From the NCBI RefSeq assembly GCF_905171775.1, contig NC_053499.1:91305512-91369511 (forward strand): DNA of 64,000 bases, written 5' to 3'. A model generated the notes under the pieces. It was not told the origin of the DNA. It did no database searches and saw nothing but the letters and a program-made list of their open reading frames with translations. This document shows positions 1 to 10,371 of the stretch, piece after piece. The translations under genes were made by a program, and so were the position numbers. Position 1 is the first letter of the stretch. The number at the start of each line of letters is the position of its first letter. This stretch comes from Rana temporaria (Eukaryota > Chordata > Amphibia > Anura > Ranidae).

Positions 1-13
1 ATTAATAGGTACA

Positions 14-181
14 ATGCCTAGCGGGTGTGGCGAGGCGACTCGGTGTACATCTTGCGGCATGTATGCGTTCCTTGATCATCTGATCGAGGGCAATTACTGC
101 TGTGCAAAATGTAAGCACATTGTTTCCCTGAAAGCCCAGGTTCTAAATCTGGGGAAGCACTGGGAAGACCCTCCACACTAA
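14..181 (+). pseudogene. LINE ORF1 N-terminal Cys-rich peptide (55 codons)
   Basis: An ATG at 14 opens a 55-codon frame with paired CxxC motifs (CTSC near residue 12, CAKC near residue 34) and a closing stop at 179-181. A zinc-binding CxxC...CxxC segment ahead of a coiled region fits the start of CR1-type ORF1 proteins. The frame then breaks, so this is a remnant. On its own it could not be assigned; the downstream hydrolase domain supports the call. Confidence 0.45.
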
Positions 182-438
182 AGGAGAGCCAGAAACGTAC
201 CCGGCAGGTGATGGCAGGGGCCAGCACAGAGGTGGGTGAAGACAGAGGTGCAGGCACTAGAAAATAGTAGATGGGCGACAGTCATGAAGGGTAGAGGGGG
301 GAAGTGCCAGGGATGCCGATCCAGGGCTGGAGCATCCCAATAAGTATGCTCCATTGAGTGACATTGGTGGAACCAGTCAGGGACCTGCACTGCTGGAGCT
401 GAGGGACTTTCCTAGCTGCCGGGGGAAGAACTCCTCCA

Positions 439-943
439 GTGAGAGTGGGGGGAAGCGAAGCGAAGGGAAAGAAAAGACAGATTCTGGTGGTAGGGGACTC
501 AATTCTTAGGACAGAGAGGGCAATCTGTAACAAAGACCTGAAGCGCCGAAAAGGTATGTTGTCTACCGGGCACTCGGATACGGTGGACATATTACTGGGA
601 GGGGCTGGGGAAGACCCAGCTGTCATGGTGCACGTTGGCACCAATGACAAAGTCAGAGGCAAATGGAGTGTCCTAAAGAACGATTTTAGGGACTTGGGAG
701 CTAAATTGAGGAAAAGGACCTACAAGGTAGCTCCCAAGTCCCTAAAATTTGACACATTGAGCCACACCAGAAAGGCAGAGGGAGATTAGGGAAGTAAACA
801 AGTGGCTGAAGAGCTGGTGTAGTAAGGAGGGGTTTGGGTTCCTGGAGGACTGGGCCGAATTCTGAGTCGAAAACCAGTACTATAGAAGGGACGGACTGCA
901 CCTAAATGAGGAGGGTGCAGATCAGCTGGGAATAAGGATGGCC
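439..943 (+). pseudogene. LINE ORF1 SGNH/GDSL hydrolase-like domain, frameshifted
   Basis: The frame opening at 439 contains ILVVGDSILR (block I, with the nucleophile Ser of the GDS motif) and VMVHVGTND (block III, GxND-like). It stops at 789. The last block continues in another frame around 880-943 as RRDGLHLNEEGADQLG, supplying the DxxH pair expected at the C-terminal end of an SGNH esterase. All the catalytic blocks are therefore recognisable but split by at least one frameshift. Such esterase domains are known in ORF1 of CR1-clade LINEs, where they may bind or act on lipid; that role is family knowledge. The segment 661-790 also contains a near repeat of a short 'acttgggagct' stretch in inverse order. 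Confidence 0.55.
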
Positions 944-1433
944 AATAAGTGTTTTTTAAACTATTAATTAGAGTTGAGCGGACACCTGGATGTTCGGGTT
1001 CAACGGGTTCGGCGGAACTTCGGAAAAAAGTCCGAGTTCGGGACCCGAACTTGACCCGAACCCGAACCCCATTGAAGTCAATGGGGCCCCAATTTTTTTA
1101 CTACAAAAATGTCTCTAAAACACTAAGGGAAAGGGCTAAAGGGCTGCAAATGGCAGCAAAATGTCGGTAAGAGCATGGCAAGTACTCTGAAAATAAATGT
1201 GGATAGGGAAATAACTTAAAATAACATAAAAAAAACAAAAACAAAACAAAACCTTGACCTAGGAGGACGAGGTCCATATGGAGTAGGAGGTTGAGGTGGC
1301 GGTGGATGTGGCGGTGTAGGTGGAAGCGGCGGTGGAGGAGGACGAGGTAGCCAACACAGCAGGTTTTGGTTTTTAATTGATTTATTTTTTAAATTATGGT
1401 ACACCCCAAAAGAGTGAGAAAGATCTAGGGTTG

Positions 1434-2495
1434 AAAGTGAAAAATACTACAGCGCTACTACAATCTAAAATTACTCCACACAATTAATGACCAAATGTAA
1501 AAAGCTGCAATATGTGAATATGGTAACCCAACCAAAAACAATGTGAAATAATATACAAATTGCGCTAAAAACAACTAATTAATGTGATACCAGGTACATA
1601 AGATCAAGTGCAATCAAACAAAAAAATTATTATAATGATGCATCCAAGGGCGGATACAAATAAACTAAGTGTATGATTAACCATGAAACATTAACACAAT
1701 AGCACGAACATATATGTGAAAATTAAATAAAATATAAGTGAATAGTTCAGTCCATAAGAAGAAATCACCTACACACTGCTTTCCACATAACAGTCCCTAT
1801 ACTAATAGGATGATGCCACCAAGGGGTTAAGGTAAGTAATTGACAGCAGAAAAATTCAAAGTCCAAGTGATCAGAAACAAACAGCCTTGATGATAGGCAA
1901 TACGTCAGCTCCAAACCCGCTCCACACAATTCACGACAGGATGTGAAAAAATTAGGGAGAGAGAAACACACAATAGTGTAATACTGCAAACTTCAATGCA
2001 ACATCAATACAAAGCTGTGCTCCGATACACTCACGATTTTCCCCTCTTTGTGTAAGCCGCTCAGTAACAAAGTAATGAGATCCAAATTTTTTCACATCCT
2101 GCCGTGAATTGTGTGGAGTGGGTTTGGAGCTGTCGTATTGCCTATCATCAAGGCTGTTTGTTTCTGATCACTTGGACTTTGAATTTTTCTGCTGTCAATT
2201 ACTTACCTTAACCCATTGGTGGCATCATCCTATTAGTATAGGGACTGTTATGTGGACAGCAGTGTGTAGGTGATTGCTTCTTATGGACTGAACTATTCAC
2301 TTATATTTTATTCAATTTTCACATATATGTTAGTGTCATTGTGTTAATGTTTCATGGTTAATCATACACTTAGTTCATTTGTATCCGCCCTTGGATGCAT
2401 CATTTTAATCAATTTTTTGTTTGATTGCACTTGATCTTATGTACCTGGTATCACATTAATTAGTTGTTTTTAGCGCAATTTGTATATTATTTCAC
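1434..2495. repeat. Long foldback element (about 1.06 kb) in the hAT left arm
   Basis: The two halves are reverse complements: for example 'gcgctaaaaac' near 1561 mirrors 'gtttttagcgc' near 2465, and the stretch around 1625-1960 mirrors 2085-2400. The arms are roughly 400 bp with a spacer of about 130 bp near 1960-2085. It is flanked by the 15-base direct repeat AAAGATCTAGGGTTG at 1419-1433 and 2496-2510, and the repeat includes the first bases of the adjacent MITE, so the foldback landed at the MITE edge. A 15-base duplication is long for a cut-and-paste element. The family is unknown. Confidence 0.7.
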
Positions 2496-2504
2496 AAAGA
2501 TCTA

Positions 2505-2673
2505 GGGTTGCCACCTCATCCCTTTAAACCCGAACACATAGTAATTACACAGGTTCTGGGGCTAATTTAATGGTGATAAGGCACCAAGTGAGTTTAATTA
2601 GCAGCACCTTAATCAGCCAAAGAACCTGTGTAATTAATATGTTTTCGCTTTTAAATGGATGAGGTGGCAACCC
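2505..2673. mobile_element. Palindromic MITE, TA-flanked (169 bp)
   Basis: The ends match as inverted repeats: GGGTTGCCACCTCATCC on the left and its complement GGATGAGGTGGCAACCC on the right, flanked by TA on both sides. The pairing continues imperfectly into the middle. A TA target suggests a Tc1/mariner-type MITE, which is inference. Its left edge is duplicated at 1428-1433 by the foldback insertion, so the MITE is older than the foldback. Confidence 0.7.
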
Positions 2674-2721
2674 TAGACAGATCAGAAAAAAAAGAATAGC
2701 TGGGTATGGCCGGCCCAGTGT

Positions 2722-5700
2722 CTATTTTGCACAAAGTACAGACAAGTACTGTGGGATCCATGCCTGGTTCATTTTAATGAACGTGAGCTTGTCCACATTG
2801 TCTCTGGACAGGCGGCTGCGCTTGTCTGTGATAACGCCCCCTGCCGTGCTAAATACACATTCAGATAATACACTGGCTGCAGGGCAGGCCAGCACCTCCA
2901 AGGAGTAAAGGGCAAGCTCAGGCCATGTGCCCAATTTGGAGACCCAGAAGTTTAAGGGGGCAGACTCGTCATTCAGTACGTGTAGGCGTGTGCACAGATA
3001 CTGCTGAACCATGTTGGTGAAATGCTGCCTCCTGCTAAAACGTTCCATATCAGCTGATGGTGCTGGTTGTTGTGGCGTGCTGACAAAGCTTTTCCACATT
3101 TCGGCCATGCTAACCCTGCCTTCTGAGGTGCCGGCAGTGCTCCGGCTGCGTTGGCGACCTCTTCCTCCTCCTCTGCCTTCGCCTTGTGCTTCTACTGTGC
3201 CCCCGCTGTCAGGTGGGAATTCCACCAGCAGCGCGTCTACCAGCGTGCGCTTGTACTCGCGCATCTTGCGATCACGCTCCAGTGATGGATTTAAGGACGG
3301 TACATTGTCCTTGTAACGGGGATCCAGCAGCGTGGCCACCCAGTAATCAGCACCTGTTAAAATGTGCGAAACACGGCTGTCGTTGCGGAGACACTGCAGC
3401 ATGTAATCGCTCATGTGTGCCAGGCTGCCCAGAGGCAACGAAAAGCTGTCCTCTGTGGGAGGTGTATCATCTGTGTCCTCTGTATCCCCCCAGCCACGCA
3501 CCAGTGATGGCCATGAGCTGGTCTGGGTGCCACCCTGCTGTGAACATGGTTCCTCCTCCTCCTCCATGTCTTCCTCCTCCTCATCCTCCACCGCGTCATC
3601 CTCCAGAACTGTGCCCTTGCTGGACAATTGTGTACCTGACCTTTGTTGGTGCAGGAACCCACCCTCGGAGTCACTTGTGAATGACTGCCCTGAAAGCCTT
3701 GGAAATTATCCCGATTCCTCCTCCTCCTGTGCCACATCCTCTTCCATCATCGCCCTAAGTGTTTTTTCAAGGAGGCATAGAACTGGGATAGTCACGCTGA
3801 GAATGGTGTCATCGGCACTGGCCATGTTGGTGGAGTACTCGAAACAGCGCAACAAGGCACTCAGGTCTCACATGGAGGCCCAGTTATTGGTGGTGAAGTG
3901 GTTCTGTTCCGCAGAGCGACTCACGCGTGCGTGTTGCAGCTGAAACTCCACTATCGCCTGCTGCTGCTCGCAAAAGTCTGGCCAGCATGTGCAAGGTGGA
4001 GTTCCACCTTGTGGGCACGTCACATATGAGGCGGTGAGCGGGAAGGCCAAAGTTACGCTGCAGCGCTGTCAGGCGAGCAGCAGCAGGGTGAGAACGCCGA
4101 AAGTGTGCACAGACGGCCCACACTTTCTGCAGCAGCTGTGGCATATCGGGGTAAGTTTTAAGGAACCTCTGCACCACCAAATTCAGCACATGCGCCAGGC
4201 AAGGGATGTGCGTCAAACCGGCTAGGCCCAGAGCTGCTACGAGATTTCGCCCGTTATCACACACCACCAGGCCCGGCTTGAGGCTCACTGACGCCAACCA
4301 CTCATCAGTCTGTTATTCCATGTCCCTCCACAACTCCTGCGCGGTGTGGGTTTTTTCCCCCAAACAGGAAAGTTTTAAAACTGCCTGCTGGCGTTTACCC
4401 ATGGCTGTGCTGAAGTTGGTGGTGATTGTGTTACGCTGTCCGGATGAGGAGGCGGTAGTGGATGAGGAAGAGGAGTAGGAGGAATTAGCAACAGGAGACA
4501 AACTGAAGCGCCCTGCAATCCTCGGTGGTGGAAGGACATGCGCCAAACTGCTATCCACCTCAGGCCCAGCCGCCACTGCATTTACCCAGTGCGCTGTTAG
4601 GGAGATATAACGTCCCTGACCGTGCTTACTGGTCCACGTATCCGTAGTTAGGTGGACCTTGGCACAGATGGCGTTGCGCAGTGCACACCTGATTTTGTCC
4701 CCCACTTGGTTGTGCAGGGAAGGGATGGCTCATCTGGAAAAGTAGTGGCGGCTGGGCACGACGTACTGTGGGACAGCCAATGCCATCAGGCTTTTAAAAC
4801 TCTGCGTCTCTACCAGACGAAATGACAGCATTTCAAAGGCCAGGAATTTTGAAATGCTGGCATTCAGGGCCAGGGATCGCGGGTGGGTAGGGGGGTACTT
4901 CCTCTTACGCTCCAGTGTTTGGGAGATAGAGAGCTGAATGCTTCCATGGGACATTGTGGAGATGTTTGGTGACCCAGGTGGCAGTGTTGCTTGCCGATCC
5001 TCTGATTGCGGGGTGCCAGGTGGCACTGTCACTACAGAGGTGGATGAAGAGGCAGAGAGGCCCGAGACTGAAGCAGAAGAGGAAGCAGGAGGAGCCAGAG
5101 ACCTTTATCGGTTTTTGAGGTGTGTACTCCACTGCAGCTCGTGCCTTGCACTTAGATGCCTGGTCATGCAGGTTGTGCTCAGGTTGAGAACGTTTATGCC
5201 TCGCTTCAGGCTCTGATTGCACAGCGTGCAAACCACTCGTGTCTTGTCATCAGCCCATTGTGTGAAGAATTGCCACGCTAGGGAACTCCTTGGACCTGGC
5301 TTTGGTGTGCTCGGTCCCTTGCTGCGTTGGGCAGTAGCAGGCATACTGTCTAGGGGACAGACGCTCCGCTTTGGCACCCTGCTCCCTATTCTGCTGTGCT
5401 GGTGGCTCTGTGCGACCACCGCCTCTTCCTCCGAACTACATGGGTCACCTGCATGAGGATGATTCCATGTGGGGTCGAGGACCTCATCGTACACCACATC
5501 ATCTTCCACCCAGTCTTCACCACTGCCCTCCTTGTTGGTCTGCACAATTGCAAAAGCAACAGCAGTTGGCAACTGTGTTTCATCATCATCCGAGATGTGC
5601 TGTGACGGTCCCCCCATTAACTCATCTTGAAACATAAGTGGTTGGGCATCGATGCACTCAATCTCTTCCACTTCTGGGGCAGGGCTAGGTGGATGGCCCT

Positions 5701-6106
5701 GGGAAAACATGCTAACAGACTCATCAAAAAGCAGAAGAGACTGCTGCATGATTTGGGGCTCAGACTGCTTGGCTGATTTGCAAGGGGGTGAGGTGAAAGA
5801 CCGATTGACATCCGCTGCAGGTGCCAACTCTGATCTTTCAGAGACAATGTGGGAGACAATGTGAAGGAACTGGAGGCACTGTCAGCAACCCAATCTACTA
5901 CTGCCTGTTCTGCTCCTGGCCTCAACATTCGTAGAGTTGGATTAGGCCCAAACTAAATACCGCTGCAGGCTCTGTCGCCTACTCGCACCTGAGAAAGGTG
6001 TTTCACTTGTGCGTGTAGCTGGCACAGATCGACCACGTCCTCTCCCTGCAACAGGAGCTCCACCAGCAGCACCGCAGCCACGTCCCTTATTTGACGTTCT
6101 CCTCAT
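2722..6106 (-). pseudogene. hAT transposase with BED zinc finger (ZBED type), frameshifted
   Basis: The minus-strand start is the ATG at 6106 (MRRTSNKGRG, Arg/Gly-rich). In order: an acidic/Ser region, a BED-type finger near 5255-5130 (CTLC and TRHLSARH), the RNase-H-like core with TTDTWTS near 4640 and VVCDNGRN near 4270, a CLAH motif near 4190, TRWNST near 4000, an acidic insert (DEEEEDMEEEEE) near 3590, and the C-terminal hAT dimerisation domain with SVLSECVFSTAG near 2860, ending at 2722. The parts lie in different frames with stops between about 5900, 5100, 4720 and 3880, so no intact protein can be made. The transposase would cut and rejoin hAT ends in the nucleus. A second copy at 26358-27331 supports the N-terminal reading. 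Confidence 0.85.
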
Positions 6107-6109
6107 TTT

Positions 6110-6973
6110 TCCAAAAATTTAGGAATTTGCCCTAAATGGGTGTTTTTTGAATAGAACAATAGAAGAACACTAGCTAAAGTGTTTATCTCACGCCTACAGA
6201 TATGCAGGAAACGCACCAAAAAAAAAAAAAATTCCCAAAATATTTTTTTTTTTGTATAGCACAATAGAAAACAGTATGTAAAGTGTGTATCTCACACGTA
6301 CAGATATGCAGGCAAGACTGCAAACACTGGAGGAAAAACTGTAAAATATATTTATTTGCCATAAATGGGTGTTTTTTTAATAGAATAGAAGAACAGTAGC
6401 TAAAGTGTTTATCTCACACTTACAGATATGGAGGAAACACTGCAAACACTGGAGGAAACACTGCAAAATATATTTTTTGCACCAAACTTGGTGTTTTTTG
6501 AATAGAACAACAGAAAAACAGTAGCTAAAGTGTTTATCTCACACTTACAGATATGGAGGAAACACGGCAAACACTGGAGGAAACACTGCAAAATATATTT
6601 GTTTGCCCTGAATGGATGTTTTTGGAATAGCACAATAGAAGAAAAGTATATACAGGGTGTATCTCACAAAAATAAATGCAGTGCAGCTGCAATATGATTT
6701 GTGAACCAGGACTGACTCCTATCTAATTCTCTCCCTCAGATCAGCAGGAACCTTGCCCTAAACTATCTGATGCAGAGTATCTCACAAAAATAAATGCAGT
6801 GCAGATGCAATATGCAGACTATCTCACAGGAACAAATGCAGTGCAGGTGCAATTTGATTTGTGAACCAGGACTGACTCCTATCTAATTCTCTCCCTCAGA
6901 TCAGCAAGAACCTTGCCCTAAACTATCTGATGCAGAGTATCTCACAAAAATAAATGCAGTGCAGCTGCAATAT
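6110..6973. repeat. Diverged tandem repeats upstream of the hAT transposase
   Basis: Units of roughly 120-135 bases recur, each with 'agtgtttatctcac', 'cagatatg' and 'aaacactgcaaa' (6120-6650). They are followed by units built on 'agtatctcacaaaaataaatgcagtgcag' (6650-6970 and again 7834-8060). They lie ahead of the transposase start and inside the element, so they are probably subterminal repeats. A different repeat family occupies the same place in the second hAT copy at 27321-29400. Confidence 0.7.
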
Positions 6974-7827
6974 AGTTACATAGTTAGTCAGGTTGAAAAA
7001 AGACACAAGTCCATCCAGTTCAACCACAAAAAATAAAAAAACAAAATAAAAAACACAGTACAATCCTATACACCCAACTCCATACCCACAGTTGATCCAG
7101 AGGAAGGCAAAAAACCCCAGCAGAGCATGATCCAATTTGCTACAGCAGGGGAAAAAATTCCTTCCTGATCCCCCGAGAGGCAATCGGATTTACCCTGGAT
7201 CAACTTTACCTACAAATCTTAGTATTCAGTTATATTCTGTACATTTAGGAAAGAATCCAGGCCTTTCTTAAAGCAATCTACTGAGCTAGCCAGAACCACC
7301 CCTGGAGGGAGTCTGTTCCACATTTTCACAGCTCTTACTGTGAAAAAACCTTTCCGTATTTGGAGGTGAAATCTCTTTTCCTCTAGACGTAAAGAGTGCC
7401 CCCTTGTCCTCAGTGTTGACCGTAAAGTGAATAACTCAACACCAAGTTCACTGTATGGACCTCTTATATATTTGTACATGTTGATCATATCCCCCCTTAT
7501 TCTCCTCTTCTCAAGAGTGAATAAATTCAGTTCTTCTAATCTTTCCTCATAGCTGAGCTCCTCCATGCCTCTTATCAGTTTGGTTGCCCTTCTCTGCACT
7601 TTCTCCAGTTCTCCGATATCCTTTTTGAGAACTGCTGCCCAAAACTGAACTGCATATTCCAGATGAGGTCTTACTAATGATTTGTATAGGGGCAAAATTA
7701 TATCTCTGTTTCTGGAGTCCATACCTCTCTTAATACAAGAAAGGACTTTGCTCGCTTTGGAAACCGCAGCTTGGCATTGCATGCCATTATTGAGCTTATG
7801 ATCAACTAAAACCCCCAGATCCTTCTC
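6974..7827 (-). mobile_element. CR1/L2-type LINE 3' tail inserted in the hAT
   Basis: The minus-strand insert encodes the end of a non-LTR RT protein and a 3' UTR whose terminus contains 'agttacatagttagtcaggt', a 3' end I recognise as common in frog LINEs. CAATAT flanks it at 6968-6973 and 7828-7833. Related uninterrupted repeat sequence near 6808 ('gcaatatgcagac') shows the empty site. It is 5'-truncated, as most LINE copies are. Confidence 0.8.
7219..7827 (-). pseudogene. LINE reverse transcriptase C-terminal fragment
   Basis: The minus-strand frame reads EKDLGVLVDHKLN, then SCIKRGMDSRNRDIILPLYKSL, VRPHLEYAVQFW and LEKVQRRATKLIRG, then MWNRLPPGVV. These are the conserved motifs of the thumb and post-RT region of CR1/L2/Jockey-type elements ('LYKSLVRPHLEY', 'LEKVQRRATK'). 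The frame is still open, so this copy is not old or not long decayed. It lacks the endonuclease and RT palm, lost to 5' truncation. Upstream codons up to 7872 belong to the hAT, so the open frame is a chance fusion. Confidence 0.85.
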
Positions 7828-8253
7828 CAATATGCAGACTATCTCACAGGAACAGATGCTGTGCAGGTGCAATTTGATTTGTGAACCAGGACTGACTCCT
7901 GTCTAAATCTCTCCCTCAGATCAGCAGCAGCCTTTCCCTACCCTAGCTAATGCAGAGTATCTCACAGAAAGAAACGTTGCTGGTGTAGATTTGTGAAGCA
8001 GGATAGTCCTATCTAAAGCTCTCCCTTAGATCAGCAGCACCCTTTCCCTACCCTAGCTAATGCAGAGTGACGAGCTGTGCTATATGCCTCTAGCTTATAT
8101 AGAGGCTGGGTCACATGCTGCACTGGCCAATCACAGCCATGCCAATAGTAGGCATGGCTGTGATGGCTTCTAAGTAAAACAATTAAAACAAATGGTGATC
8201 CTCTAGATGGGCAGAGATAGAGATGGTGATTACTGTCCCAGTGCACCCGTTAT

Positions 8254-9826
8254 ATGCTTTGGCCTTCCTCCACCAAATTTATGCCCCAGCTGAGATCTTT
8301 AGGTCTGGCCCCGATGCTGTTTACCCTTGCCATTTGGAGGAAGTGTGTGGAGCGGTTCTCCCTTTCCTCCAGGTGCTCTCCCTTAATGAACGTCCTTTTC
8401 AATCCGGAAATAACTGATGGTATGTCTTACAGGAGGATGTATCCATGGACGAGGGCTGGGGTCTTTCAGCTGCGACATCTGGTTAACCCGATCACACGTA
8501 TTTTCTTATCATTTTCAGATTTACAATCAAAATATGACCTCCCAGCCTCCCTTCAGTATTCTTATTTACAATTTAAACATTTTTTTCTTTCTACCTTCCC
8601 CTCGCTCTCGCTGGAGAGGCCCACAGATTTTGAACTCTTATGTGTTGCTGGTCCCTAACAGTCCAAAGAGATTTCATCCATATACAAGATTTTACATGAC
8701 ACGCCTCCCCTGACAGACATTACACATGGTTATATGAAAAAATGGTCTACTACTCTCCAACGCCCAATATCGTTATTGGATTGGGGGAAAATATGGGACA
8801 ATACGTCAAAAATCTCACGTTGTGTAGTACAGAGGGAGACTTCTGTGAAGGACTTTTTACCTATATGCTTCAGTTTAATCCTCCCTGCTTGTTTAAGGCT
8901 GTTAATGGTATTTACCCTTCTGCAGCCAGTCCTGTTTCAAATGTTAATTGCTCTAGCCCTGTGTTTACTGGTTACTGTGATTAGATAAGTGGCTCATGTT
9001 AATTATGCTGATTGCTTCATTGTGGTAATTATCTCTCTATATGCGGTGCCAGGCTGCTCAGCTAATGTGTTCTGTACACCTTGTAATTAACTTCCCTGAT
9101 GTCATTATTTAAAGAAAATGTGTCTCAGGTCGGCTCCGAATTGTCTGGCTATATTCTGTATGAGAAACTCCAGAGTGTGTGAAAAGGGGGTGGAGCTCCA
9201 TTGTTCCTTGATTAAGGATTTAGCTTGTAAAACTGTATTTATAACCAGCAGCAAGCTGCCAATAAATCAGTCTTGGTTCCAGCATTCAGTCTTGACTCAT
9301 GTGTGGATGATCCTGTGATGTTCTTGTATGGAGAGGAGGGAATGCTTGACGGGGATATCATACCGATACCGTCACAACTTCCTTTAAAATTTTGATGTTT
9401 TGGTATAGGACCCCGGACTTACTGCATGCTCGTGACTCCACCCTTTCTAAGTGCTGTTGGAGGTGCGGTGGGTCTGTGGGTTCCCTTTTCCATATATTTT
9501 GGGACTGCCCCCTCATTGGCCCTTTTTGGATTAAGATTCAAGAGCTCCTGCGTAAACTGCAATCTCACCCTGTACCTCTGTCGCCTATACATTTCCTTTT
9601 GGGCTTGCCCCTTTCGGAATTGCCTAAAACTTTGCAGAAACTTATGTCTTTTGTTCTTTTAGCTGCAAAGAGAGCCATTCCTAGGTTATGGCTCTCCACT
9701 TCACCCCCCACTCTCCATCACGTCCTTTCTATCATAGCTGACACACGGAGGATGGAACATTTGACTGCTAAGGTGGATGACACTTTATCTCTTTTTGATA
9801 AAATATGGAAATTATGGGACGATTGA
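8254..9826 (+). pseudogene. L1-type ORF2 C-terminal fragment, interrupted by a solo LTR
   Basis: The post-RT region of L1 ORF2 is visible (LQSKYDLPASLQYSYLQF near 8520-8580), and after the LTR the frame resumes with KILMFWYRTPDLLHA and the cysteine motif CWRCGGSVGSLFHIFWDCP near 9440-9500. Skipping the LTR and one copy of its duplication restores the reading frame exactly at ETS-FKIL, which confirms that the LTR is a clean later insertion. The endonuclease and most of the RT are missing. Confidence 0.8.
8844..9376 (+). mobile_element. Solo LTR (533 bp) inside the L1
   Basis: The sequence begins TGTGAAG and ends GTCACA, imperfect inverted ends in the TG...CA form. It is flanked by the exact 5-bp duplication ACTTC at 8839-8843 and 9377-9381. 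A polyadenylation signal AATAAA lies at 9261-9266, giving plus-strand orientation. No internal retroviral region is present, so it is a solo LTR left by recombination. It is not the Gmr1-type LTR seen at 31627. Confidence 0.85.
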
Positions 9827-10371
9827 GTTCTCATCAGATTTTTTGCCTGAATCTCTTCAGAACACTTGATCCCCATGGTGCTTCCATCTGCTTATAATAG
9901 GTTTTTGTGCTTTTGTTCTGGATTCATCTCATTTTTTTTTCTTACATTTTTTTTCTATTTCTTTTTATTTCTTTTTTCACCTGGAACTGATCATTCTCAT
10001 TGAGTTCTGATTATCTCAGATTATGGTGTGTTTGCATTGCATTGTAAAATGTTTGTTAAGAATTGTCTTGCCAGACTTTATCTGTGTTCCTGACATGCTT
10101 TCAGTTCAATTTGCTTTGTATCACCGAAAGTTGAAATAGCTTTTCTCTTGTGATATGCTGTACATTGTCTTTATTCTTCTATAAATAAACAATTAAAAAA
10201 AAACAAAAAAACAAATGGTGATTGGCTGCCCTGCAGCCCGCTGTAAATTGCCGAACACCGGACCCAAACCCGAACTTTCAGCAAAATGTCCGGGTTCGGG
10301 TACAAAAAAACCCCAAAGTCCATACCGAACCCGAACTTTACAGTTCGGGTTCGCTCAACCCTACTATTAAT

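Larger units (their letters stand above)
1..955 (+). mobile_element. CR1-like LINE fragment (ORF1 region), cut by the window edge
   Basis: This stretch carries two pieces of a LINE ORF1-type protein: a Cys-rich N-terminal peptide and an SGNH/GDSL-hydrolase-like domain. That combination is known from CR1/L2-clade non-LTR retrotransposons of reptiles and amphibians. Bases 182-438 are the decayed linker and hold no open frame of note. No RT is present; the copy stops just before the hAT element at 969, so it is a fragment. The clade assignment is from motif recognition only. Confidence 0.55.
8200..10207 (+). mobile_element. 5'-truncated L1/Tx1-clade LINE with target duplication
   Basis: The insert starts at 8200 and ends in an A-rich tail near 10207. 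It is flanked by AAAACAAATGGTGAT at 8185-8199 and 10208-10222, a 15-base duplication typical of target-primed insertion. The second hAT copy (near 29965) has the uninterrupted sequence 'gaatggcgattggctgcc', so the empty site is present in this window. Only the 3' part of ORF2 and the 3' UTR remain. Confidence 0.85.
969..10363 (-). mobile_element. hAT DNA transposon, 9.4 kb with nested insertions
   Basis: The ends are inverted: left TAGAGTTGAGCGGAC at 969, and right, as reverse complement, TAGGGTTGAGCGAACCC ending at 10363. The element is flanked by an exact 8-bp duplication CTATTAAT at 961-968 and 10364-10371, the length expected of hAT. Subterminal 'cccgaac' motifs crowd both ends. It encodes a BED-finger hAT transposase on the minus strand (2722-6106). 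Its size is inflated by a foldback (1434-2495), a MITE (2505-2673), a CR1/L2 tail (6974-7827), an L1 (8200-10207) and a solo LTR inside the L1. The coding copy is broken, so it is not autonomous now. Confidence 0.85.

Noticed and set aside
1216..1404. Proline-rich minus-strand frame
   Set aside because: It is a translation of a GGT/GGA-rich simple stretch in the hAT arm, not a protein with support.
3011..3943. Plus-strand open frames over the hAT transposase
   Set aside because: They are shadows of the minus-strand transposase with its acidic and Ser-rich codons; no independent domain.
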